DNA from: Streptomyces sp. NBC_00289
GTDB lineage: Bacteria > Actinomycetota > Actinomycetes > Streptomycetales > Streptomycetaceae
Length of the DNA stretch: 64,000 nt
Direction of reading: 5' to 3'
Assembly (NCBI RefSeq): GCF_041435115.1
Contig: NZ_CP108046.1
Span: 3,038,001 to 3,102,000 of the forward strand
Both the position numbers and the translations under genes were made by a program. Below, piece after piece: positions 8,035-16,026 of this stretch. The notes under the pieces are model-generated. The model searched no databases and was not told where the DNA came from. It saw only the letters and a list, made by a program, of their open reading frames with translations. Within the stretch, counting starts at the first letter, position 1. Each line of letters begins with the position of its first letter.

Positions 8035-8766
8035 TCAGGCGATCGGCACGGCGGGCGGTCGGACCGCCTGCCTTGCCGCTGCCCATGTTGCCGGGCTTGT
8101 TGCCCGGCTTGCCGCCGTCCGGTCGGTGTCGGCCGACGGGCCGACGGACTCGCTCGGGTCGGCCAGCAAGTGGACGAGCGTCGCGCGGGCCCGGGCCACG
8201 CGTGAGCGCAGGGTGCCGACGGGGCAGCCGCTCACCAAGGCCGCTTCCGCGTAGGGCAGGCCGAGCAACTGGGTGAGGACGAACGCCTCCCGCCGCTCCT
8301 CGGGCAACCTCGCCAGCAGGTCGAGCAGCACCACTCCGTCGTCGAAGCCGGGCAGGCCGCGCGGCTGGGCGTGCTCGACGGCCAGCTGCCAGTCAGGCGC
8401 GTCGCACAGGCGCGGCCGGGCGGCGGTGCGGCGGTAGCCGTCGATCACCGCGCGGCGGGCGATGGACAGCAGCCAGGCGCGGGCCGAGGAGCGGCCCTCG
8501 AACAGGTGCAGGCTGCCGAGCGCCCGCAGGAACGTGTCCTGCGCAAGGTCGTCCACCGCCTGGGGATCGGCGCACAGATGGGCGACGTAGCGCAGGACGT
8601 CGCGGTGCAGGGCGCGGACGAAGTGCTCGACGGCGTCCGCGTCACCACCTCGGGCGGCGAGCGCCCAGGCGGTGATCGACTCGTCGGACGACCCGGGTAT
8701 GCACTCGGGTTCCTTGCCGCTTTCGTCGCCTTTTCCGCGCGGGGCGGTCAGCACAGGAGTGATCAC
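8035..8766 (-). CDS. ECF-type RNA polymerase sigma factor
   Basis: A 243-residue sigma-70 family protein with region 2 (FVRALHRDVLRYVAHLCADPQAVDDLAQDTFLRALGSLHLFEGRSSARAWLLSIARRAVIDGYRR) and region 4 (LLARLPEERREAFVLTQLLGLPYAEAALVSGCPVGTLRSRVARARATLV). The GTG has AAGGA six bases upstream. It is the last gene of a minus-strand block with two Met/His-rich membrane proteins and ycnI; no zinc-binding anti-sigma gene (HxxxCxxC) is seen nearby. A C-terminal tail of about 40 residues follows region 4. Control of a metal response is inferred from the neighbours only. Confidence 0.88.
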   Translation of the reverse strand: MITPVLTAPRGKGDESGKEPECIPGSSDESITAWALAARGGDADAVEHFVRALHRDVLRYVAHLCADPQAVDDLAQDTFLRALGSLHLFEGRSSARAWLLSIARRAVIDGYRRTAARPRLCDAPDWQLAVEHAQPRGLPGFDDGVVLLDLLARLPEERREAFVLTQLLGLPYAEAALVSGCPVGTLRSRVARARATLVHLLADPSESVGPSADTDRTAASRATSPATWAAARQAVRPPAVPIA

Positions 8767-8939
8767 CTGGTGTCCTTCTCAGGTCATCCGGAGTCCGGAC
8801 GGCGCGCGCATACGCGGTTGGTCGCGTACGCACGCGTGGGTCCGGTGTCCGGCGCAGGGGAGACGGCCCTACGGCGCTTGCGCGGGCGTACGGCCGAAGC
8901 CCGGGGCGCACTGGGGCGATCCCGGGTCGCGGGCTGTCC

Positions 8940-9761
8940 TCAGACGACAGCCGTCCCCGGCGGTGGGCCCCGAGAGGTGATCGCGTGGACGAGGAGGAGC
9001 AGGCGGGGCGCCCTCCCCGCGTGACGGCGGCGGGCGTGGGGGCGCGGGCGGTGCGGCGGTGTGGGCAGCGCGAGCAGCAACCGCAGCGGGGCCGCCAGCC
9101 GGGCGGCGACCGCCCGCAGGACGCGGAAGGCCGCCCGTTCCCCGTGGGCGAGCCACAGGCCGCACAGCAGCGCGGCCAGCAGGTGCGCGGCGAGCATGCC
9201 GAGGGACGACGTACCGCCACCCGTCGAGTGCCCCAGCTGGTTCACGTGGTCCATGCCCATGTGGTCCATAGCCATGTGGTCCGTGCCCATGTGCCCCATG
9301 CCCATGTGGTTCATCGGGTTCATGGGCATCACTTCCATGGGGGCAAGGGGGCCCGGGTTCATGGGCATTGACCCCATGTCCGCGCCGCCCATATCCGCAG
9401 GACCCATGTTCGCGGTCCTCTGACCCCCATCCCCCATGTGTGGCGACCACATGTCCGCGGCACTCATGTCGGGGAAGCCCCAGCCGGCCAACCCGGTGGC
9501 GCGCCCGGTCGGTTGTGCGAGGGAGAACGCCGAGTGGAGGGCCGTCTGGGCGGCGACCACGACCGCCACGACGACCGGCAGGCCGCGCTCACGGCCGGCG
9601 AGACACCAGCCCGTGCCCGCGGTGGCGGCCAGACCCACGGCCACGGCCCAGGCGGGCACGTGTCGGCCTGACATGAGGACATGGCCGAGGGCGGCGAGCA
9701 GCACACAGACGGCCGCGAACACCGCGGCCCGTACCGTGCGTGATCCCCACCCTGCGGTCAT
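8940..9761 (-). CDS. Met/His-rich DUF5134-like membrane protein (copy A)
   Basis: A 273-residue membrane protein. Three N-terminal hydrophobic helices (about 9-30, 34-53, 60-82) are followed by a long loop (about 95-165) extremely rich in Met, His and Asp, with MGMGHMGTDHM-type repeats that look like a soft-metal (copper) binding region, then further helices including SLGMLAAHLLAALLCGLWLAHG. The fold resembles DUF5134. The N-terminus aligns with copy B at 10603-11253. A GAGGCGCC site precedes the ATG. Metal binding is inferred from composition and from neighbouring ycnI. Confidence 0.75.
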   Translation of the reverse strand: MTAGWGSRTVRAAVFAAVCVLLAALGHVLMSGRHVPAWAVAVGLAATAGTGWCLAGRERGLPVVVAVVVAAQTALHSAFSLAQPTGRATGLAGWGFPDMSAADMWSPHMGDGGQRTANMGPADMGGADMGSMPMNPGPLAPMEVMPMNPMNHMGMGHMGTDHMAMDHMGMDHVNQLGHSTGGGTSSLGMLAAHLLAALLCGLWLAHGERAAFRVLRAVAARLAAPLRLLLALPTPPHRPRPHARRRHAGRAPRLLLLVHAITSRGPPPGTAVV

Positions 9762-9827
9762 GGCGCCTCATCCTCGCATCCGGGGGTCGGCCGTCGTGCT
9801 TGGGTACGGAAATCCCCGGCGCCCTGC

Positions 9828-10556
9828 TCAGCCGCCGGTGCGCGTGCGGCCGCGCACGACGGCAAACGCCCCGGCAGCCAGGCCCAGTACGCCGACCACC
9901 AGGCCGGCGATGCCGAGGCCGCGCGCGGTCGAGTCGCTCGCCGAGGCCGCCGACTGGGCGGTCTTGGCGCTCGCAACGCCCGCGCCGCTCGCGGAGCCGG
10001 TCGGCGAGCCACCGGCCGCGGTCAACCGCACGACCGGCGCCGGGTTCTCCGGTTCCTGCCCGTCCTGACCGGCCTCGTCGATCCAGCGGACGACCTTGTT
10101 GTCGGAGTACGTCTGCAAGGTCTTGAAGGTGAGCCGGCCGGCGGTGTCGGGGAGTTGACCGAAGGCGATGTCGAAGTCCTCGTACTGGCCCGGTCGGATT
10201 GTGCCGCCGGTCCAGGTGACCTCCGACGCCGCGTCGGTGATGGTGCCGTCGTCCGTCTTGACCGGGGTCGTGAGCTTCGTGGTCGTCACCTTGGCGGTCC
10301 AGCCGTCGTGCGGGGAGACGAGAACGCCCAGGACCGGGTGGTCGGTGGGCAGGAAGACCTGCACCTTCGTGGTGGCGGCGGTGTCCTCCTCGTTGGGGAC
10401 ACGGAAGGTGAGGACACCGTCCGTGGCGCCCTTGGCGTAACTCTCCGGGTGGACGGTGACATGCGCGGAGGCGATGCCCGCGGCGGTCAGGACCGAGCCG
10501 GCGGCGAGCGCGGTCACGATTCCGGCGCGACGGAGGGTGGAGCGGGTTCGGGACAT
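9828..10556 (-). CDS. ycnI: YcnI-family copper-site protein (DUF1775), secreted and membrane-anchored
   Basis: A 242-residue protein: signal peptide ending ASA just before HVTVHPESY, a YcnI/DUF1775 beta-sandwich domain, a Ser/Ala-rich linker (about 170-205), and one C-terminal membrane helix with a basic tail. In characterised YcnI the mature N-terminal His and a nearby Glu form a copper(II) site; cleavage after ASA would expose such a His here. The ATG at 10556 is chosen because the signal peptide begins there; GGAG lies 12 bases upstream. It sits between two paralogous Met/His-rich membrane protein genes, supporting a copper role. Confidence 0.88.
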   Translation of the reverse strand: MSRTRSTLRRAGIVTALAAGSVLTAAGIASAHVTVHPESYAKGATDGVLTFRVPNEEDTAATTKVQVFLPTDHPVLGVLVSPHDGWTAKVTTTKLTTPVKTDDGTITDAASEVTWTGGTIRPGQYEDFDIAFGQLPDTAGRLTFKTLQTYSDNKVVRWIDEAGQDGQEPENPAPVVRLTAAGGSPTGSASGAGVASAKTAQSAASASDSTARGLGIAGLVVGVLGLAAGAFAVVRGRTRTGG

Positions 10557-10602
10557 GGGTGAGTGGATCTCCGTACTCATGAGGTGTGCGGGGGACATTT
10601 CG

Positions 10603-11253
10603 TCAGATCGCGAACGAAATCTCCGTCGGCGGGCCGCGCCGCCGCACCGCGTGCCGCAGCAGGACCCGCCGAGGTGACGGTGGGTCGTCGACCGCCGGGC
10701 GTACGGGACCAAGCCCGGCCGGTACGCCCCGCACCCCGCTGTTCACCTGCCACCAGGCGGCGAGCCCCGGGACGAACGCGAGGGCCCGGCGCAGCAGCGA
10801 CCACAGGGCCGCCTCTCCGCGCCGCAGCCACCAGGTCAGCACGACGGCGGCCGAGACATGGGCGGCGGTGGCGTGTGGCGTCAGCGCGTGCGCGTTCACC
10901 ATGTGCGGCTGCACCATGCGCACGCCGTGCATCATGTGCGCGACATGCGAGGCACGGCCGCTACCCATCCCCTGCATGCCCCGCATGGCCGTCGCGGTAT
11001 GCGGCCGGACCGCGTCGAAGGCGAGGTGGAGACCACCCTGTGCCGTCAGCGTCGCGGCGCCGATGGCGGCGAGGGACCGCTCCCGGCCGCCGAGCAGGTA
11101 ACCGGCGGCACAGAGCGGCAGGAACGCGACGGCCTGGGCCCACACCGGCGGCACCATCCCGGTCGCCAGTACGTGTCCCCCGGTGGCGAGCAGCACGCAC
11201 AGCGCCGCGAACACCGCCGCGCGCAGGCCACGTACCGCAGGGGACGCCCTCAT
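10603..11253 (-). CDS. Met/His-rich DUF5134-like membrane protein (copy B)
   Basis: A 216-residue paralogue of the gene at 8940-9761: its N-terminus (RAAVFAALCVLLATGGHVLATG) aligns directly with copy A, and I chose the ATG at 11253 because it gives the same 10-residue lead. Three N-terminal helices are followed by a loop at about 85-135 with many Met and His residues (MRGMQGMGSG, AHMMHGVRMVQPHMVNAH) and one or two more helices. It is the first gene of the minus-strand block leading through ycnI and copy A to the sigma factor. Confidence 0.7.
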   Translation of the reverse strand: MRASPAVRGLRAAVFAALCVLLATGGHVLATGMVPPVWAQAVAFLPLCAAGYLLGGRERSLAAIGAATLTAQGGLHLAFDAVRPHTATAMRGMQGMGSGRASHVAHMMHGVRMVQPHMVNAHALTPHATAAHVSAAVVLTWWLRRGEAALWSLLRRALAFVPGLAAWWQVNSGVRGVPAGLGPVRPAVDDPPSPRRVLLRHAVRRRGPPTEISFAI

Positions 11254-11448
11254 GGCGCCTGATACTGCCACGCCCCGCCGGGCTCCCGGGGCCGGTCGGC
11301 GGACCTGGTCGGTGTCCCCGGACCGTCACCGGACCCGCCAACTGTGCGCCACGGGGAAAGAACAGTGCACTCGTGGTTCTGGAAATTGTCCGCCCTGATC
11401 CTCGCTCTGTAGAACTTCTCAAAAGTGGGCACCGAGAGAGGACACTTC

Positions 11449-11559
11449 ATGACCGCACTCATGACCGGACGGTTCCGCCGCCCCCACGTCTTCCACACCC
11501 TGTTACAGGGCGGCGTGGAGAAGTTCCCGGTCGAGGAGGTGGCCGGTGCCGGTCGGTGA
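11449..11559 (+). CDS. Small 36-residue open reading frame overlapping the AraC gene start
   Basis: An ATG with an excellent site (AGAGAGGA, six bases before the start) opens a 36-codon frame whose stop at 11557-11559 lies 14 bases inside the downstream araC-type gene; that gene's own GAGGAGG site is within this frame. The peptide is basic at its N-terminus (TGRFRRPHVFHTL) and is not recognised. It could be a translationally coupled leader peptide, a small protein, or chance. Confidence 0.4.
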   Translation: MTALMTGRFRRPHVFHTLLQGGVEKFPVEEVAGAGR

Positions 11560-12424
11560 CGGTCTCGGCGAGCTGAGCGTCTCCGTGCTCCGGTCCGACG
11601 GCTCGGGCGAACTCGCCCTGCCCTGGTCGGCGGACGCGGACACGACGGTCGACGACGCCCTGTACGCCGCCGTGCACGCCCGGGGTGCGGTCACGGTCCC
11701 GCACGACGGTGCCGAGGTGTCGCTCGCACCCGGCGACATCGTCTTCTGCGCCCCGGGCCCGGCCGGCCTCCCACGCTTCGGCTACGACGTCCGGATGGCG
11801 GTCTTCCGCATACCGCGTAGCTGCCTGGGGATCACCGAATCCGAGCTGCGCCGCATCACCGGAACGCCCCTGAGCTGCGCGGACGGCGTGTCGGCGCTGG
11901 TGTCGAACTTCCTGACCCTTCTCGCCTCCGAGGCGGCCCTGCGCCGCACGCGCGTCGGTGACCGGCTCGCCCGCAACGCGGTGGACCTCCTCGCCGTACT
12001 CGTCACGGAACTCCTCGGCACACGGACGGCCGGCCCGACGGACGTCGGCGCCCGGACGCTGTCCCGCATCCGCGACTTCGTCGAACTGCACCTGACGGAC
12101 CCGGACCTGTCTCCGGAGTCGATCGCGCTCGCCCACCACATCTCCGTCCGCTATCTGCACAAGCTCTTCCGGAGCGAGGGCACGACGGTCGGTCAATGGG
12201 TACGGCAGCGCAGGCTCGACGCCTGCCGACGCGACCTGGACCGGCCACCGCAGCGCAGGCTCACCGTGGCCGCCGTGGCGCACCGCTGGGGATTCACCAG
12301 TCCGTCGCACTTCAGCCGGGCCTTCCGGGATGCCTACGGCATGTCGCCCAGTGCATGGCAGGCCCGGGCGGCGTCGCCACCGCTCACGCCTCCGGCCGGG
12401 AACACACCGCTTCCCGTCTCATAG
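11546..12424 (+). CDS. AraC-family transcriptional regulator (first of two)
   Basis: A 292-residue regulator: an N-terminal cupin-like ligand-binding region (about 1-130, AraC_binding_2 type) and a C-terminal AraC/XylS DNA-binding domain with HHISVRYLHKLFRSEGTTVGQWVRQRRLDACRRDL and WGFTSPSHFSRAFRDAYGMSPSAW. GAGGAGG lies six bases before the GTG. It is homologous to the regulator at 14807-15721, and the pair flank the SARP-type gene. The target is unknown. Confidence 0.88.
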   Translation: MPVGDGLGELSVSVLRSDGSGELALPWSADADTTVDDALYAAVHARGAVTVPHDGAEVSLAPGDIVFCAPGPAGLPRFGYDVRMAVFRIPRSCLGITESELRRITGTPLSCADGVSALVSNFLTLLASEAALRRTRVGDRLARNAVDLLAVLVTELLGTRTAGPTDVGARTLSRIRDFVELHLTDPDLSPESIALAHHISVRYLHKLFRSEGTTVGQWVRQRRLDACRRDLDRPPQRRLTVAAVAHRWGFTSPSHFSRAFRDAYGMSPSAWQARAASPPLTPPAGNTPLPVS

Positions 12425-12546
12425 CGCAGTACGCGCGGGCGTTCGCCGGGTCGGCGGCTCTACGCTGCGAGCGGGGAGCGGCCGGCACGAGGGGGTTCCG
12501 TCGCCCTCCCGCCTGTCCCTGCAGCAAGACGGAGTTCCGACAGTTG

Positions 12547-14691
12547 ATGCGGTTCGAGGTACTGGGTCCTCTTCGGGTGCGCGAGGGGGAGAGGGAACTC
12601 GATCTCGGGTTCCCGCAGCAACGCGCCCTGCTGGGCCTGCTCGTGGTGCAGGCCGGTCAGCCCGTGACGGCGGGCGGGATCGTCGACGTGCTCTGGCCCG
12701 GGCGGCCGCCGGCCAGCGCGGTCAACGTCGTACGCCGTTACGTCGGTGCGCTGCGGCGGCTGCTGGAACCCGGTCTGCCGCCCAGGGCGCCCGGAAAGCG
12801 CCTGCCGCGCCGGCCCGGCGGCTACCTGCTGGAGGCCGCCGACGACGAGGTCGACCTGCTGCGGTTCCGCGGCCTCACCAAGCGCGGCAAGCGGGCCGCG
12901 GCCACCGGTCGGCCCGAGGTGGCGCTGCGGCACTTCGTCGAGGCACTGAGCGCATGGCGGGGACCCGTCGCCATGGGGATCCCCGCTTCGGTGCGCGAGC
13001 ACGCCGTGTTCGCCGAGGTCGAGCGCGAACTGGTGCACACGACGACGATGGCGGCCGACGCGGCGCTGCTGTGCGGCAGGACGCAGGACGTCCTGCCACG
13101 GCTGCGTCAGGCCCTCCAACTCGACCCGTTGAACGAGTCGTTGCACGCCCGACTCGTCATGGCCCTCGCCACCGCCGGCCTCCAGGCCCAGGCCCTGGAC
13201 GCGTACGAGAGCGTACGGCGGCTGCTGACACGGGAGTTGGGGGTGGGGCCGGGTGCCGAGCTGTCCGCGGCGCACACCCGGGTGCTCCGCCAGGAGTTGC
13301 GGCCGGGCGGCACCGGCGTCGACCGGGCGCGGCACGCGACCGAGCTCGTGGTGCCGCAACCACTGGTCCGAGCCGCCCAGTTGCCGCCCGGCCTGAAGGT
13401 CTTCACCGGCAGGCGGACGGAGCTCGACACCCTGCGGAACATCGTCACCGGGGCGACGTCGGACGGCACAGGGGCCGGGGCGTACGGCTCCGGAGGCAGG
13501 TCGTACGGCTCCGGAGGCACGTCGGACGACACCGGGGCAAGGAGAGACGGTACCGGGGCAAGGACGGACGACGGTACCGAGACCAGACGGCACGGCACGG
13601 GAACGACGCCGGGCCGCAGCGAGACCCGACCGGACGACACCGGAACGACGACGGACGGCACCGGGACCAGACCGGACCACACCGGAACGACGACGCCGCA
13701 CCGCACCGGGGCACCCGCGACGGTCCTGATCAGCGGGATGCCGGGGATCGGGAAGTCCGCGCTCGCGGTCCGCTGGGCGCACGAGGTCGCCGACCGCTTT
13801 CCGGACGGTCAGCTCTACGTCGACCTGCGGGGGTCCGCGCCGTCCCGGGCGCCGCTGCGGCCGGAGGACGCCCTGCGCGCGATGCTCGCCGCGCTCGGCG
13901 TGGCGCCACGGCGGATACCGGCGGACCGCGGTGCCCTCGCCGGCCTGTACCGCAGCCTGCTGCCGGGCCGACGGCTGCTCCTCCTGCTGGACGACGCCCT
14001 CGACACCGAGCAGGTCAGGCCACTGCTGCCCGCGTCGCCCGGCTGCCTGACACTGGTCACCAGCCGCAACGGCCTGTCCGGTCTGGTCGCCTCCGGTGCC
14101 CTCCCGCTGCGCCTGGACCTGCCGTCGGCGGAGGACGCGCGGGCCCTGCTGGCCGTGCGCGTGGGCCACCGGCGCCTGGCCGCCGAACCGGAGGCGGTGG
14201 ACGAGATCGTCGCGCGTTGCGGCCGGCTGCCGCTGGCCCTGGCCGGAGTGGCCGCCCGCGCCGTCACCCGGCCGGACTTTCCGCTCGCGGCCATCGCCAC
14301 CGCGCTGCGTGCCGGGCGAAACAGCCTCGACGCGTTCGCGGACCCGGACGGGGCGGCCGACGTACGCACCGCCTTCACCTGCTCCTACCGGCGTCTGCGG
14401 CCCGAGAGCGCCCGGCTGTTCCGGTTGCTGTCACCGCACCCGGGCCCCGACCTCACCGCGGCCGCGGCGGCGGCCCTCGCCGCCGTCCCGGCCCGCACGG
14501 CACGGCTGGTCCTCGAGGAACTCGCCGACGCCCACCTCGTCACCGAACACACGCCGGGCCACTACGCCACGCACGACCTGCTGCGCGTGTTCGCCGCCGA
14601 ACTCGGCGCGGCACACGACTCCCCGGCCGAACGGCATGCCGCGTGGCAACACCTCTCCGACCACGACGACACCCGCACGAAGCACACCTGA
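12547..14691 (+). CDS. AfsR/SARP-family regulator with NB-ARC ATPase domain
   Basis: A 714-residue regulator: OmpR-like DNA-binding domain (about 1-85, starting MRFEVLGPLRVREGE), bacterial transcriptional activation domain (about 90-250), a low-complexity Gly/Thr/Arg/Asp linker (about 303-388), then an NB-ARC module with P-loop ISGMPGIGKSALA (about 395-407), Walker B LLLLLDDA, and a CGRLPLALAGVAAR motif, ending in a winged helix. The TPR region of full AfsR is absent. Such proteins activate secondary-metabolite genes. The ATG is chosen at the family start; much of the upstream open frame belongs to the araC gene region. Confidence 0.88.
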   Translation: MRFEVLGPLRVREGERELDLGFPQQRALLGLLVVQAGQPVTAGGIVDVLWPGRPPASAVNVVRRYVGALRRLLEPGLPPRAPGKRLPRRPGGYLLEAADDEVDLLRFRGLTKRGKRAAATGRPEVALRHFVEALSAWRGPVAMGIPASVREHAVFAEVERELVHTTTMAADAALLCGRTQDVLPRLRQALQLDPLNESLHARLVMALATAGLQAQALDAYESVRRLLTRELGVGPGAELSAAHTRVLRQELRPGGTGVDRARHATELVVPQPLVRAAQLPPGLKVFTGRRTELDTLRNIVTGATSDGTGAGAYGSGGRSYGSGGTSDDTGARRDGTGARTDDGTETRRHGTGTTPGRSETRPDDTGTTTDGTGTRPDHTGTTTPHRTGAPATVLISGMPGIGKSALAVRWAHEVADRFPDGQLYVDLRGSAPSRAPLRPEDALRAMLAALGVAPRRIPADRGALAGLYRSLLPGRRLLLLLDDALDTEQVRPLLPASPGCLTLVTSRNGLSGLVASGALPLRLDLPSAEDARALLAVRVGHRRLAAEPEAVDEIVARCGRLPLALAGVAARAVTRPDFPLAAIATALRAGRNSLDAFADPDGAADVRTAFTCSYRRLRPESARLFRLLSPHPGPDLTAAAAAALAAVPARTARLVLEELADAHLVTEHTPGHYATHDLLRVFAAELGAAHDSPAERHAAWQHLSDHDDTRTKHT
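13456..13710 (+). repeat. Low-complexity repeat encoding the SARP linker
   Basis: Degenerate ~15-24-bp units built on GGCACCGGGACC/GACGACACC encode repeated GTG, TRxDDTGT and YGSGG stretches between the activation domain and the NB-ARC domain. The length suggests slippage expansion within a flexible hinge. Confidence 0.7.
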
Positions 14692-14806
14692 CCGCCCGTC
14701 TCGGTCTGGACTGTCACTCGCCCGTCACTTCTTTTGCACTTCCTCCTTCTTAGGCTCCACCCGAAGTGAAGGACGGTTTCTTCAGCCGGCCTGGAAGCGA
14801 GGACAG

Positions 14807-15721
14807 ATGGTGTGGCAGGAACAGGTGTGCCGGATGCCCATGGGCCTCGACATCGTCGTCACCGACCGGGCACCGACGCGGCTGCCCGCCCCTGCCGGCG
14901 GAGCCGGGCAGCCCGAGCCGGCGGCCCACCGGTTCGTCGTACCCGGCCCGGGCGAGTACCTCTTCGTCGGCGTCCGGGGCAGCACCACCCCCGCCCCCGC
15001 CACTCCTGCGACCGACGTGCGGCGGCTCCGGGAGGTCACCGTCGGCCCCGGGGACATCTGCTTCTACGACGCGGACCGGCCGCCGGCGCTCGACGCCCCC
15101 GAGCACGTCCGTCTGAAGGTCTTCCTGGTCCCGCGCGAGGCGCTGGGGCTCGAGGAACGCGACCTGCGGCGGGTCATGGCGGCCCCGGTCGGCCGGTCCT
15201 CCCGGCTGGGCACACTGCTGTCGCCGTTCCTGTCCGAACTCGCCGACACCGTCTCCTCGTCCCGGCCGCCGGTCGCCGAGCTGCTCGCCTGGAACGCCGT
15301 GAACCTCCTGGCCACCCTGGCCACCGGCCACCTGGGCAAGGACGCGACAGGCACCCCCCGCGTCCACTCACCGCTGGTGTCGCGCATCCAGCGGTACATC
15401 GACCTGCATCTGGCCGACCCGGACCTGTCCCCCGAGGCGATCGCGGCGGCCCAGCACATCTCGGTGCGCTACCTGCACCGGCTGTTCCAGGACGAGGGCA
15501 CCACGGTCGGCCGGTGGATCCAGCGTCGCCGCCTGGAGGAGTGCCGGCGCGACCTGCTGTACCGGGTCCGGGACCGGCAGACGATCGCGGCGGTCGCCGG
15601 CCGCTGGGGCTTCCTGAGCGCCACGCACTTCAGCCGGGTGTTCCGGGCCGCGTACGGCATGTCCCCCAGCGAGTGGCGGGACACGGCCGGCCGGGGAGCA
15701 CGGCCGCGCCGCGCCGGGTGA
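14807..15721 (+). CDS. AraC-family transcriptional regulator (second of two)
   Basis: A 304-residue AraC-type regulator with the same domain order as the protein at 11546-12424: a cupin-like N-terminal region and a C-terminal double helix-turn-helix (HISVRYLHRLFQDEGTTVGRWIQRRRLEECRRDL, WGFLSATHFSRVFRAAYGMSPSEW). The ATG follows GGAAGCGAGGACAG. Immediately downstream are two alpha/beta hydrolase genes on the same strand after a 305-bp gap, which are plausible targets. Confidence 0.88.
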   Translation: MVWQEQVCRMPMGLDIVVTDRAPTRLPAPAGGAGQPEPAAHRFVVPGPGEYLFVGVRGSTTPAPATPATDVRRLREVTVGPGDICFYDADRPPALDAPEHVRLKVFLVPREALGLEERDLRRVMAAPVGRSSRLGTLLSPFLSELADTVSSSRPPVAELLAWNAVNLLATLATGHLGKDATGTPRVHSPLVSRIQRYIDLHLADPDLSPEAIAAAQHISVRYLHRLFQDEGTTVGRWIQRRRLEECRRDLLYRVRDRQTIAAVAGRWGFLSATHFSRVFRAAYGMSPSEWRDTAGRGARPRRAG

Positions 15722-16026
15722 CCCGGCCGGAGTCGCGCACCCTACGCACCACGCACCTACGCACCTACGCACCTACGCACCCGCACCCGCACCCGCACGA
15801 CAGCGCAAGCGCACTGTGGCGCCCTTCGTGCGCTGTGAGGTCGACGCCCGTGCACTCGTGGGCAACTCCCTTCCGCCGTACCGCTTTAGCGTGTCGCACG
15901 AAGCGCCGCGGCACATTCATCCCTCGCCCCAGGCGCGTCAGCCATGCCACACGGCGCGAGAAGCAACAGCGCGTCAAGCGACGTCACATCAAGCCACGGC
16001 GCAGCAACGAAACTCAGGAGCATCAG
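15722..16026. other. 305-bp gap with tandem repeats and the hydrolase promoter region
   Basis: From 15735 to 15798 the DNA consists of tandem CTACGCAC units (about four) passing into CCGCAC units (about three). The remainder, up to an AGGAG site before the hydrolase ATG, contains no reading frame that I can support. The hydrolase promoter and any AraC binding site must lie here, but I cannot point to them. Confidence 0.6.

Noticed and set aside
9230..9410. Plus-strand repeats rich in CCATGTGG as a possible CRISPR or satellite array
   Set aside because: The periodicity comes from Met/His codons of the minus-strand DUF5134-like gene and has no spacers.
12196..12546. Upstream extension of the SARP gene in the same frame
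   Set aside because: It overlaps the end of the araC gene in another frame, and the SARP family N-terminus begins at MRFEVLG (12547).
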